Assembly (NCBI GenBank): GCA_004298045.1
Contig: SCRM01000016.1
Coordinates: 124,001-188,000, forward strand
Length of the DNA stretch: 64,000 bases
Reading direction: 5' to 3'
From: Rhodanobacter sp.
Lineage (GTDB): Bacteria > Pseudomonadota > Gammaproteobacteria > Xanthomonadales > Rhodanobacteraceae
A program made the translations under genes and the position numbers. This document shows positions 9,001-16,508 of the stretch, piece by piece (the first letter of the stretch is position 1; every line of letters starts with the position of its first letter). The notes below the pieces were generated by a model that did not search any database, was not told where the DNA came from, and saw only the letters and a program-made list of their open reading frames with translations.

Positions 9001-10038
9001 GTTGTTGGGACTCAACCCCGGGTACCACTGGTCCGACGAATAATCACCGTCGATCGATCCGAACCCCACGCGAAACGTCTTGTCTACCGTCGAGAACGCC
9101 GTCATCAGGCCGCTCTTGGCCATCAAGATGCGCGTGTGGTAGTACGCAAACCAATTGGCGATGTTCTGACCGGCAACCACTCCGTCTGGCGCGACTTTGC
9201 CACTCGTATCGCTGTCCGGAAAGCAATTGGGTTGCGAACCGCATCCTTGGGTGGCCGTGGCTACGTAGAACTTGGTGTAGGTGGGGCCAGCCGCCGGGCC
9301 AGTCGAAAACTGAAAGTAGTGGGAAACCGGGTAGTACTGGAACGTGCAATTAGCGGGGTTGGACGTGGAAACCCCATTGTTGAAGGTAAACCCGCCAACG
9401 CCGTGATACTCCGAGTAGAGGGTACTGCAAGCCCAATTGTTCGCTACTGTTTCGCTGTAGGTCGTCGTGGTCGAGCTCGTTACCGACGTCGAGTAGTTCA
9501 AGTTCAATGACGGATAAGCCGAACTTTGGGCCGCACCCCGAATGTCTTGATTCGAGTAATTGGTCAGATCAACGGTACCCGCCGCCTGGTTGAAACCATC
9601 GATCCAGGCGGAAGTCAGGCTTGTGGCATTGGGATACCGTGTACCATTTGCCATGACCGGCGGCGTATAGGTCACGAGCGGGTTGTAATAGAGCCCGTTG
9701 TTGCTGGCATCGATCATGGCGTCGTTATTGGTGCTGGTCGCCGTGTCCGTGCCGTTGTTGCTCGGTGTCGTACCATTGTTGGTGCCGATGCAGGTCACGC
9801 CATTCAGATAGCACGCATCCGGCATGTAGTCCCACGCCATCGACCCCGAATCATCCAGCATCAACGTGATGTTCGGCGGGATCGGCGGCTGCAGGGTCAG
9901 TGGCTGCTGGTCGATAGCAACGGTGGCGGCGATGCTGGGCACGTAGATGGCGCCCAGCAGCCAAACGCCAAGCACCGAAGCGAGCATTTGGTGGCCAGAA
10001 AAACCGGCCAGAGCGTGCGTGAGTGGATTCGTGTTCAT
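6004..10038 (-). CDS. pilY1: Type IV pilus tip/assembly protein PilY1
   Basis: A 1344-residue exported protein. After an N-terminal hydrophobic segment (about residues 18-38) comes a von Willebrand A-type region with a MIDAS-like motif D62-D-S-G-S66. A very long Ser/Thr/Asn-rich middle follows, then the PilC/PilY1 beta-propeller ('FVASNDGMLHAFDAKTG', 'AGDLQGQVWQF'). The position that carries the EF-hand-like DxDxDGxxD loop in other PilY1 proteins reads D1039-PTTGFS-D1046 here and is one residue short. PilY1 controls pilus extension/retraction and adhesion and works with the minor pilins encoded upstream. The start at 10038 has only a weak GGAAA ahead of it. The PilX stop lies 65 bases upstream. 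Confidence 0.93.
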   Translation of the reverse strand: MNTNPLTHALAGFSGHQMLASVLGVWLLGAIYVPSIAATVAIDQQPLTLQPPIPPNITLMLDDSGSMAWDYMPDACYLNGVTCIGTNNGTTPSNNGTDTATSTNNDAMIDASNNGLYYNPLVTYTPPVMANGTRYPNATSLTSAWIDGFNQAAGTVDLTNYSNQDIRGAAQSSAYPSLNLNYSTSVTSSTTTTYSETVANNWACSTLYSEYHGVGGFTFNNGVSTSNPANCTFQYYPVSHYFQFSTGPAAGPTYTKFYVATATQGCGSQPNCFPDSDTSGKVAPDGVVAGQNIANWFAYYHTRILMAKSGLMTAFSTVDKTFRVGFGSIDGDYSSDQWYPGLSPNNNNLPALRYSYTDTYNGGTNYVAEVQPFGDGVTGVTSSTPDQKTNFWNWLVPLTPKGGTPLRQALDAVGQYYQAAQPWSTMPGDPGYVAGGTNSPIACRQSYTILTTDGFWNGNYASSTTSTAADTSGPTVPGPNGQSGGYVATKPFSGGDTADGTPSLADVATYYWKNDLQSGIANEVPTNNADPAFWQHMVTFAMGLGFTPAGITGTTASGAAATIADIFNWAMGGTAIANFSWPAPASNSINNIADLAHAGVNGHGNFFSATSPQAFSSGLIEALKRAKERVGTGASLAANSTQLTNGTVAYQANYYTAKWKGDLRALPIDSSTGVISTIQSWSAATQLNAAATVSGTLRTYPNRKVVTYAPPASGTGAGTFVPFINGSGTPPTLSTTEMNALGSTTQAQTQMVDYLRGNNTLEQANGVGSYRNRETPLGDIVDSQPVYSGAPNPNEFENQSFTGISNTLTTGDNSFNAWAVGTVDASGNPVASPASQRETLVFVASNDGMLHAFDAKTGNEVYAYLPGAVITGGGAATGSATQLASLSNPSYGAGVAHQYYNDGELTIADVHVQLAKDTTPQWHTVLVGTTGRGPAEAVYALDVTDPANITPLWERSAADNRANNNGYIGQMVGKPVIAQVADGNWQVLIGNGYNSANGTAALLEFNIVDGTLSVHTAANRSGLSSAPNGLAAPVAWMGDPTTGFSDVAYAGDLQGQVWQFPLATIKTTGSTGSQVSTYTADLTSAGKLIFATPTDSSGNPQPITAGMLAGKNPLTNDVWLFFGTGQYLSATDLSNKQVESWYGLIAQNSGSTTPNSVTMSNLVQRQITYELDGNPAATPPTLGVRTVTLLPTPSDMTGKLGWYMNLVQPVTDASGAVTGSNALGERMVTPNQFQGNLLLGTTRIPVVTDVCNPSGSGWVMAVDPFTGTNPSAGFFLVNGGSGTVTLGGKPVPIAGVSFSSLPNNPIFVGGDMLMSFDNGNTSSLMTSGSTGAMRRVSWQELVNP

Positions 10039-10103
10039 GAAGTGGTTTCCGACGCGATGTGCATTGCCGGTGACGTGGTGCAGGTGAAGGGGCCCAAGGA
10101 GGC

Positions 10104-10709
10104 TCAGCCTTGCTTGATGACGGCTTGGATGGTGACCACCGACCGATCCCCCACCACCGCCGGGTCGCCGCTGCGCGCGGTGATCCGGTAGTAAACCGTG
10201 GTGCCGGCACTGCCCTGCACACCGTAATTGCGGGAATTGGCGGTATTGCCAAAGCCCACGTTGGTTTGCTGATTCACCCAGTTGCCCATGTTTTCCACCA
10301 CGTATTGCGGCTGCCCGGTTGCCGCGCCACTCGCCGTATAGCCACCGGTACCGGTACCGGTGGCCACGGTATGGATAGCCCCCGGTGGCAGCGCGGGGTC
10401 ATTGAACGGATTGGGCAAGCAGACAACGCCGCCCGCCTGGCAGTTGTGCCAGATGATGGCCGGCGAGGTCGGCAGCAGTGCCGCGGCAGCGCGAATCGCC
10501 GCCTCGGTGCTCTGGAACGCCACCTGACGGTCGTACAGATTGGAGGCCATGCGCTGCTGCATGATCGTGCCACGCACCGCAGCCAAGCCAACCAAGGTAA
10601 TGAGTACCAGCAGGATCAGCGCCACCACCAGCGCAATGCCACGTTGGTTACCGACTTGAGAGTGCGGGCGACGAAGACAATGCGAACGGGAAAACATCGG
10701 TGATTGCAT
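10104..10709 (-). CDS. pilX: Type IV pilus assembly protein PilX
   Basis: A 201-residue PilX-type minor pilin component. A basic N-terminus of about 23 residues precedes 'QRGIALVVALILLVLITLVGLAAVRG', the PilX N-terminal domain, in which the pilin-like helix lacks the strict FTLIE signature, as usual for this family. 'MASNLYDRQVAFQSTEAA' is the conserved helix after it. The start lies one base after the pilW stop (TGA-C-ATG), so translation is likely coupled; a second in-frame Met is 12 bases downstream. Neighbours on both sides are pilW and pilY1. It should form part of the priming complex for pilus assembly in the inner membrane. Confidence 0.85.
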   Translation of the reverse strand: MQSPMFSRSHCLRRPHSQVGNQRGIALVVALILLVLITLVGLAAVRGTIMQQRMASNLYDRQVAFQSTEAAIRAAAALLPTSPAIIWHNCQAGGVVCLPNPFNDPALPPGAIHTVATGTGTGGYTASGAATGQPQYVVENMGNWVNQQTNVGFGNTANSRNYGVQGSAGTTVYYRITARSGDPAVVGDRSVVTIQAVIKQG

Positions 10710-10710
10710 G

Positions 10711-11763
10711 TCAAGGAGCCCGGTTGCGCACAGTGGTGGTGGAAATGAACTGGCGGACGATCGGTTTCTGGTTCACGCCGGCCCGCTGATTGGTGCTGGT
10801 CACCTCCAGCGCGACCTGCGCGGAATCGACCGTTGTCCAGTTCGTGATGCCGGCGGCGTTGACGAAACTCGTGCCCGGCGAACCTGCACCGGGCTGCAGG
10901 TAGGCGATTTGCATATTGGTGACGTTACGCACCATCTCCTGCGACGTGGCAGTGACGGCGCCGCCCGAGTTGGTGGCCCGTAGGCGATACAGCGACTTCC
11001 CATTCACCGGATTGGTGCCGATGTACCAGACCGACGCCGTGAGCTTGGCAACCCGCGAGTTGCCGGGGAATGTGTAGGGGTTGCCGTTGGCCGTGGCGTC
11101 ACACACGGTGGGGTAACCCAAACCCTTGGCGCAGTTGCCGGGGCTTGGATTGGCATTGCCCGAATTGTGCCCGACCGTGACGTTGGAGTTGTTGTAACCG
11201 GTGATCTGCAGGATCGAGGCATGGTCGAAATCGCACACCATGATCAAATCGCCCGTGGTCAACTGCGTCGTCGTACCACTGACCTTGAAGTTAGCCGCAT
11301 TGGGCGCTGGCACCCAGGAAACGGAAACATCCGTGCTGGCCGTGCTGAGGATGTGCACGGAGCTGGTCCCGGCAACCGGCTTCCCGGCGCCGGTAATGCT
11401 GGTCAGCGCGGGATCCTGGGTGGCGTCGTCGTAGCCATGCAGCGCGTTGTTCCAGTCGGCATACCATGGCGTGCTGCCCGCGACTTTGTTGATCACGTTC
11501 GCCACACGTCCGTTGGTGGTATCGCACCCAGTGAGCCCCGCGCTCCGAAGATCGCGGCTGAGCAGCTCGAACGCGGTACGCGAACCGTCAGCCACGTCGC
11601 TCAGCGCCTCGTTGGCACGGTAGGTCTGCTGGCCGGCGAGAAACACGCTGGTGACGCCACCAATCACGATGAGGCCGAGCAGCATGGCCACCATCAACTC
11701 GATCAGGGTGAAGCCGCCTGGGTGGCGCGCTGGGACCGCGAGATTTGACATGCGTGTGCTCAC
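10711..11763 (-). CDS. pilW: Type IV pilus assembly protein PilW
   Basis: A 350-residue minor pilin-like protein. It shows the prepilin motif G|FTLIEL at residues 17-22, followed by the hydrophobic helix 'MVAMLLGLIVIGGVTSVFLAG', and the conserved 'ALSDVADGSRTAFELLSRDL' stretch typical of PilW. The start is a GTG at 11763 that overlaps the pilV stop as GTGA; an ATG 12 bases inside gives a 12-residue leader and is an equally reasonable start. The large C-terminal domain has scattered Cys (for example 'GCDT', 'MVCDFDH'). The four-base overlaps throughout this operon argue for coupled translation and fixed stoichiometry. Confidence 0.87.
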   Translation of the reverse strand: MSTRMSNLAVPARHPGGFTLIELMVAMLLGLIVIGGVTSVFLAGQQTYRANEALSDVADGSRTAFELLSRDLRSAGLTGCDTTNGRVANVINKVAGSTPWYADWNNALHGYDDATQDPALTSITGAGKPVAGTSSVHILSTASTDVSVSWVPAPNAANFKVSGTTTQLTTGDLIMVCDFDHASILQITGYNNSNVTVGHNSGNANPSPGNCAKGLGYPTVCDATANGNPYTFPGNSRVAKLTASVWYIGTNPVNGKSLYRLRATNSGGAVTATSQEMVRNVTNMQIAYLQPGAGSPGTSFVNAAGITNWTTVDSAQVALEVTSTNQRAGVNQKPIVRQFISTTTVRNRAP

Positions 11764-12263
11764 AGCATGGCCTGCGTGGTGACAGTTTGGTTGGCGCTGC
11801 CGCCTACGCCAGCGCGGCTGTCGTCAAAGGTGATGGACACGGTGCAATAGGCCGTGGTTTTGTCGGTTGTCGGGGTGCACTTGACCGTACCGGTCGTGGT
11901 CTTGGTTGCGCCCAGTCCAGCAGCCAGTTGGGTGCACCACTGGTTCAGTTGCGCCGTCACCAGCGACGTGCCTGCGGCCGGGCAGGCATCCCCGGTAACC
12001 GTGCCGTCGTAGGAGGCATTCGCCACCTCATTGGCAAGGTCCGCACGCATCGCATCGAGAATGGAATAACTGTCGACGGTGGCCATGCTGCGGGCCATGG
12101 CGCTGTTGTTGGTGGACAGTGAACGGGCCTGCAATGCAGCAATGCCGACAAAGCCGATGGACAGCACCAGCACCGCCACCAGCACCTCGATCATGCCCGC
12201 GCCGCGCTGCGCCGCCATGCCGGGCGGTGGACAACACCCGCGGTGCCAGCAATTACGCATCAT
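11760..12263 (-). CDS. pilV: Type IV pilus modification/minor pilin protein PilV
   Basis: A 167-residue minor pilin. The leader is followed by 'QRGAGMIEVLVAVLVLSIGF', where the cleavage site is G|AGMIE, and then 'VGIAALQARSLSTNNSAMARSMA', the classical PilV N-terminal helix. Four Cys lie in the C-terminal half. The ATG at 12263 overlaps the fimT stop as ATGA; a second Met follows immediately. It forms the pilus-priming subcomplex together with FimT, PilW, PilX, PilY1 and PilE. The order fimT-pilV-pilW-pilX-pilY1-pilE matches the operon known from Pseudomonas and Xanthomonas. Confidence 0.88.
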   Translation of the reverse strand: MMRNCWHRGCCPPPGMAAQRGAGMIEVLVAVLVLSIGFVGIAALQARSLSTNNSAMARSMATVDSYSILDAMRADLANEVANASYDGTVTGDACPAAGTSLVTAQLNQWCTQLAAGLGATKTTTGTVKCTPTTDKTTAYCTVSITFDDSRAGVGGSANQTVTTQAML

Positions 12264-12868
12264 GGGCAGGTTCCCGTGGAAGTAGTGGTGGTAATGACCG
12301 AACCGGCAGCGATATTGATCTGGATATGGTTGTTGCTGCTGAGCGCAGCCACGCACAGATCCGCCAGTGGCGCACCGGCGGTGGTGCTGTCGTAAGGCCC
12401 GGTACCGCCAATGGCGTAGGCCAAGCCATCGCCGTGGTAGCGGATGGCGGCAATGTTGCCGTGCAGGACGACCGGCGGCGTCAGCCCGGCCACGCTGGCG
12501 CGCACCTGGGTCGCGGTGGCAGCGCTGGTCTGCACGTAGACGGCGCCGGCCCGGGTGCCGCAAGCGGTGCCCAGCGTATCGCTCGTGTTGTTGGTCGCCG
12601 AATTGCTGCAGAACTGCACTGAACCGTTGCGCTTGATCGCCTCCATGCGCGCCACGTTGAGCGCGCCCACCATTTCATTGGCGGCCGTGCTCAGCCGGTT
12701 GGCATTGATGATGCGGTTGAAGCTCGGCACCGCGATCGTCAGCAGGATGGCGGCCACCGCAACCGTCACCATCAGCTCCACGAGCGTAAAGCCGCGCCGA
12801 TTGGCCGGCCGAAAAGCGGCGTGATCGCGGCGACGAACGCGCGAAATCGTTGACTTCAGGCTGCGCAT
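12260..12868 (-). CDS. fimT: Type IV pilus minor pilin FimT (GspH/FimT family)
   Basis: A 202-residue protein and the first gene of the minor-pilin operon. It has a 26-residue basic leader ending in RRG, then FTLVELMVTVAVAAILLTIA, the pilin helix with Glu5. The GspH/FimT domain follows with 'NRLSTAANEMVGALNVARMEAIKRN'. The ATG at 12868 has GGGGGAG two to three bases upstream, a strong ribosome site with short spacing. The promoter should lie in the 219 bases shared with the divergent rapA gene. FimT-type minor pilins have been linked to DNA binding and uptake in some Xanthomonadales relatives; a role in natural transformation here is inference only. Confidence 0.87.
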   Translation of the reverse strand: MRSLKSTISRVRRRDHAAFRPANRRGFTLVELMVTVAVAAILLTIAVPSFNRIINANRLSTAANEMVGALNVARMEAIKRNGSVQFCSNSATNNTSDTLGTACGTRAGAVYVQTSAATATQVRASVAGLTPPVVLHGNIAAIRYHGDGLAYAIGGTGPYDSTTAGAPLADLCVAALSSNNHIQINIAAGSVITTTTSTGTCP

Positions 12869-12990
12869 GTCTCCCCCTGCGTATGGCGCCGAAATCTACT
12901 CGCGCGTTCGCCGGCTGGTGGATTGGCGCCGACCAGCGGGACCATTCAGCCGACAAGCGGCGTGTGCCGCGGCAACAAACGGTCGCACGT

Positions 12991-13032
12991 CACAGTTGTC
13001 GGCCGCTGCCACCACGTCAGCGGACAACTGTG
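12991..13032. repeat. Long imperfect inverted repeat between fimT and rapA
   Basis: CACAGTTGTC (12991-13000) pairs with GACAACTGTG (13023-13032) and CGCTG (13004-13008) with CAGCG (13018-13022). This makes a 15-bp stem with a three-base bulge and a nine-base loop. It ends 55 bases before rapA in a divergent promoter region, so a transcription terminator is unlikely. An operator with two half-sites or a 5' mRNA structure would fit. Confidence 0.5.
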
Positions 13033-13087
13033 CACCGTCGCCGCCAGCGCGGATAATTGGCGCCCCTGAAACCCAAGCGGTTATGCA

Positions 13088-15937
13088 ATGTTTGTTCCCG
13101 GTCAACGTTGGATCTCCACCGCCGAGCCCGAGCTCGGCCTCGGCACCGTGTTGCGCGTGGAGGGCCGCGGCGTGCAGGTATTGTTCGCCAAGGCCGGCGT
13201 GCTGCGCCCCTACGCCATCGACTCGGCACCGCTGGTGCGCGCGGAGTTTCGCCCCGGCCAGCGGGTGGCCGGCAAAGGCATCGCGTTTCTGGTGGAACGG
13301 ATGGAGATCAAGGAGGAGCTCCTGACCTATCGCGGCGAGGGCCGCGAACTGGGCGAAGGCCAACTCGACGACGAACAGAGCGTGAGCCATGCCGATGACC
13401 GCCTGATTGGCGGGCGCACGGACACCGTCGCGCAGTTCGAGCTGCGGCTGGAAGGCTTGCGTCGGCGCGCCGATGCGCGACGATCACCGACCTGGGGCCT
13501 GAACTCGTCGCGCATCGGCCTGATCGAGCACCAGCTGCGTGTGGCCGGCATTGCCGCGGCCCGGCGCGCGCCGCGCGTACTGCTGGCGGACGAGGTAGGC
13601 CTGGGCAAGACCATCGAGGCCGGCATGATCGTGGCGCGCCAACTGGCCAGCGGGCGCGCATCGCGCGTGCTGCTGCTGTTGCCCGAGGCCTTGGTGTACC
13701 AGTGGTTTGTGGAAATGCTGCGCCGGTTCAACCTGCCCTTCGCGATCTACGACGAGGAGCGTTGCGCGGCGTTGGCGATGGCCGCCGAAGGCGAGCCCGC
13801 CGGCAATCCGTTCGACGACGAGCAGTTGGTGATTGCCGATTTCGGTCTGCTCGAAGCCAACCCGAAGCGCGCGCGCCAATTGCTGGAGGCGTCGTGGGAC
13901 CTTCTGGTGGTGGACGAGGCGCACCACCTCGCGTGGACGCCGGAAGCAACCAGCCCGCGTTACGCGCTGGTGGAACAACTGGCGGCCAAGACCCCGGGCG
14001 TCATCCTGCTTACCGCCACCCCCGAACAGCTGGGCCGCAAGGGCCACTTTGCGCGCCTGCGCCTGCTCGACCCGCAGCGCTACCACGATTTGGACGCCTA
14101 TCTCGCCGAGGTGGAACGCTTCCAGCCGCTGTCGCGCATTGCCGATTGCCTGATCGACGGCAAGCCGCTCGACGCGGCCCAAACCGACGCGCTGCATGCG
14201 GCGCTCGGCGACGACCCCTCGTTGGCACCGGCCATCGCCGATCCGTCCACGCCGACGCATGCCCAGGCACTGCTCGCCGCGTTGATCGACCGCCACGGCA
14301 CCGGGCGGGTGATGTTCCGCAATCGGCGTGTCGGCATCGGCGGGTTCCCCAAGCGCGTGCCGGCATGGGAACTCATTCCCGCCGAGGGCGTGGACGATTC
14401 GGCGCGGCAGGCATTGCTGGTGGAGTTTCAGGCCGATATCCAGCAGCCTCCGCCGGCCGGCACCCACGATTACGCCAACGACCCGCGCATCCCGGCGCTG
14501 GTGGCGCTGCTCGACGCCCACCCGCAGGACAAATTCCTTCTGATCTGCCGCACCCAGGCCAAGGTGCTGGCACTGGAGGATGCCTTGCGCACGCGCACCG
14601 GCGCCGGCATGGCGCGCTTCCACGAAGGCCTCGGCATCGTGCAGCGCGACCGCAATGCGGCGTACTTTGCGCAGCCGGATGGCGCGCGCCTGCTGCTGTG
14701 CTCGGAGATCGGCTCGGAAGGCCGCAACTTCCAGTTTGCCCATCACCTGGTGCTGTGGGATCTGCCGCTCGACCCCGATCTGCTCGAACAGCGCATTGGC
14801 CGCCTCGACCGCATTGGCCAGCACCACGACATCGTCATCCACATCCTTGCCGTGGCCGACAGCGCGCAGCACGTGCTTGCGCGCTGGTATGCCGACGGCG
14901 TGGATGCGTTCCAGCACAGTCCGGCGGACAGCCGCGAACTGTTGCGCCGTTTCGGCGAGCGGCTGACGGAACTCGCCGATCAGCACGCGCGCGGTATTGA
15001 CGCGCGCGACCAGGAGCTGGATGCGCTGGTGGCCGAAACCCGCGCCGCGCACGAAGAGATGGCGGCATTGATCCGCAACGGTCGCGACCGTCTGCTGGAG
15101 CTTTCCGCCAGCCACGATCCGCACGCGGACGAGTTGGCCCAGGCGTTTGCACGCGAGGATGCCGACCCCGGCCGCGATGCCTTCATGCTGCGTCTGCTCG
15201 AAGCCTGGGGCATCCACGGCGAGGAGCTCGGCAACCACGTGTTGCTGCTCGACCCGCAATACCTCTCCACCGACGGCCTGCCGGGTTTTGCCGACGGGCC
15301 GGTGTCCGCCACGTTTCGCCGCGAGGTGGCGCTTGCGCGCGAAGACCTGCCGCTGTTGCGGCTCGACCACCCGATGATTGCCGGCGCGCTGGATCTCGCC
15401 CTGTCCAGCGAAACCGGCAACGCCGCCTTCATGGTGGACGACACCCTGCCGCCGCGCAGCGCGCTGCTGCAGGCCGTGTTCCTGCTCGAATGCGTGGCCG
15501 ACCGCAAGCTCGACGTGGAGCGGTTCCTGCCGGCGCTGCCGATCACCGTCACCGTGGATACGCGGCTTGCCGATCGCGCGCAGTTCCAGCCGAGCGACCT
15601 CGCGCGGCAGAAAGCCGCCGAGCGCAACATCGAAGTGGCGCGCTACCGCAAGATCCTCGGCCGGCTGGTGCCGCCGATGCTGGAAAAGGCCGAAGCCCTG
15701 GCCCGCGACCAGGCGCAAACCAGCATCGACACCGCCACCCGCACCGCCAGCGACGCACTCGATGCCGAGCTCGCGCGCCTCGACGCCCTGCGCGCAGTGA
15801 ACCCGTCGATCAGCGCCGCCGAAATCGCCACCCTCGTCGCCGAACGCGACGCCCTGCTGGTCGCCCTGCCCGAATCCCGCCTGCGCCTGGATGGCGTGCG
15901 CTTCGTCGTCAGCGCGGATTTTCTCGCGTTGAGGTGA
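13088..15937 (+). CDS. rapA: RNA polymerase-associated ATPase RapA (HepA)
   Basis: A 949-residue Swi2/Snf2-family ATPase that recycles stalled RNA polymerase. E. coli RapA is 968 aa. The N-terminal Tudor-like region 'FVPGQRWISTAEPELGLGTV' opens the protein. Walker A lies at about residues 167-178 ('LADEVGLGKTIE') and the DEAH box at about 276-279. Helicase motifs V and VI ('SEIGSEGRNFQF', 'QRIGRLDRIGQ') lie near residues 540-580, and the long C-terminal RapA domain follows. It is a single gene, divergent from the pilin operon, with no obvious Shine-Dalgarno. A G-rich repeat follows its stop. All motifs look intact. Confidence 0.95.
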   Translation: MFVPGQRWISTAEPELGLGTVLRVEGRGVQVLFAKAGVLRPYAIDSAPLVRAEFRPGQRVAGKGIAFLVERMEIKEELLTYRGEGRELGEGQLDDEQSVSHADDRLIGGRTDTVAQFELRLEGLRRRADARRSPTWGLNSSRIGLIEHQLRVAGIAAARRAPRVLLADEVGLGKTIEAGMIVARQLASGRASRVLLLLPEALVYQWFVEMLRRFNLPFAIYDEERCAALAMAAEGEPAGNPFDDEQLVIADFGLLEANPKRARQLLEASWDLLVVDEAHHLAWTPEATSPRYALVEQLAAKTPGVILLTATPEQLGRKGHFARLRLLDPQRYHDLDAYLAEVERFQPLSRIADCLIDGKPLDAAQTDALHAALGDDPSLAPAIADPSTPTHAQALLAALIDRHGTGRVMFRNRRVGIGGFPKRVPAWELIPAEGVDDSARQALLVEFQADIQQPPPAGTHDYANDPRIPALVALLDAHPQDKFLLICRTQAKVLALEDALRTRTGAGMARFHEGLGIVQRDRNAAYFAQPDGARLLLCSEIGSEGRNFQFAHHLVLWDLPLDPDLLEQRIGRLDRIGQHHDIVIHILAVADSAQHVLARWYADGVDAFQHSPADSRELLRRFGERLTELADQHARGIDARDQELDALVAETRAAHEEMAALIRNGRDRLLELSASHDPHADELAQAFAREDADPGRDAFMLRLLEAWGIHGEELGNHVLLLDPQYLSTDGLPGFADGPVSATFRREVALAREDLPLLRLDHPMIAGALDLALSSETGNAAFMVDDTLPPRSALLQAVFLLECVADRKLDVERFLPALPITVTVDTRLADRAQFQPSDLARQKAAERNIEVARYRKILGRLVPPMLEKAEALARDQAQTSIDTATRTASDALDAELARLDALRAVNPSISAAEIATLVAERDALLVALPESRLRLDGVRFVVSADFLALR

Positions 15938-15945
15938 CTAAGGCC

Positions 15946-15975
15946 GGAATTGGGGATAGGGGATTGGGGATTGGG
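15946..15975. repeat. GGGATTGGGGAT-type intergenic repeat, copy 2
   Basis: Three tandem units of the form GGGGATT(A/G)GG lie eight bases after the rapA stop, in the gap facing the convergent osmC-type gene. They match the array at 290-319 in unit and in location. Confidence 0.6.
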
Positions 15976-16080
15976 TAAACCGCAGCCGGCCGGACCGGCA
16001 CTGATCGGTGGCAACACGGAGCCCTCGCCACGAGACCGCCGAAATTTGTCCCGGCGGGTGCGGCGTCATGCTAGCCGCGG

Positions 16081-16488
16081 TCAACCCGCAAGACTGGAGG
16101 CGATGCGCACTTCGCCGGTGAGCACGCGGTGGATCGGGCACTTGTTGGCGATCTGCAGCAGGCGGTCGCGCTGCTCGGCATCGAGATCGCCTTCGAGCGT
16201 GATGACACGGGTGATGTCGTTGCCCTCCTTCGGCGTGCCTTCGGGGTTGAAGGCCAACTCCACTTCAACATGGCGCAACGCCCAGCCCTTGCGGGCGGCA
16301 TACATCTGCAGGGTGATCGCAGTGCAGGCGCCGAGCGCGGAAAGCAACAGGCGGTGTGGCGCCGGGCCGGTGTTGCCGCCGCCTTCGGCGACCGGCTCGT
16401 CGGCGTGCCAAGCGTTGCCCTGGTCGTCGGTGAAGCTCACCGCATAGGCGGCGTCGCCGGTCTTGGCGTGAACGCGGGGAATGCTCAT
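16081..16488 (-). CDS. OsmC family thiol peroxidase-like protein
   Basis: A 135-residue OsmC/Ohr-fold protein, the standard length. The two redox cysteines of the family are Cys55 ('LGACTAITLQMYA') and Cys117 ('ANKCPIHRVL'), placed as expected for reduction of organic hydroperoxides by lipoyl or dithiol donors. 'PAPHRLLLSALG' precedes the first Cys. The ATG at 16488 has AAGGAGAACCC upstream, an excellent ribosome site. It is 20 bases downstream of the acyl-CoA dehydrogenase on the same strand, so the two are probably co-transcribed. The sequence is nearer the general OsmC branch ('PIHRVLTGEVRI') than Ohr. Confidence 0.85.
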   Translation of the reverse strand: MSIPRVHAKTGDAAYAVSFTDDQGNAWHADEPVAEGGGNTGPAPHRLLLSALGACTAITLQMYAARKGWALRHVEVELAFNPEGTPKEGNDITRVITLEGDLDAEQRDRLLQIANKCPIHRVLTGEVRIASSLAG

Positions 16489-16508
16489 CGGGTTCTCCTT
16501 GGTTTGGT

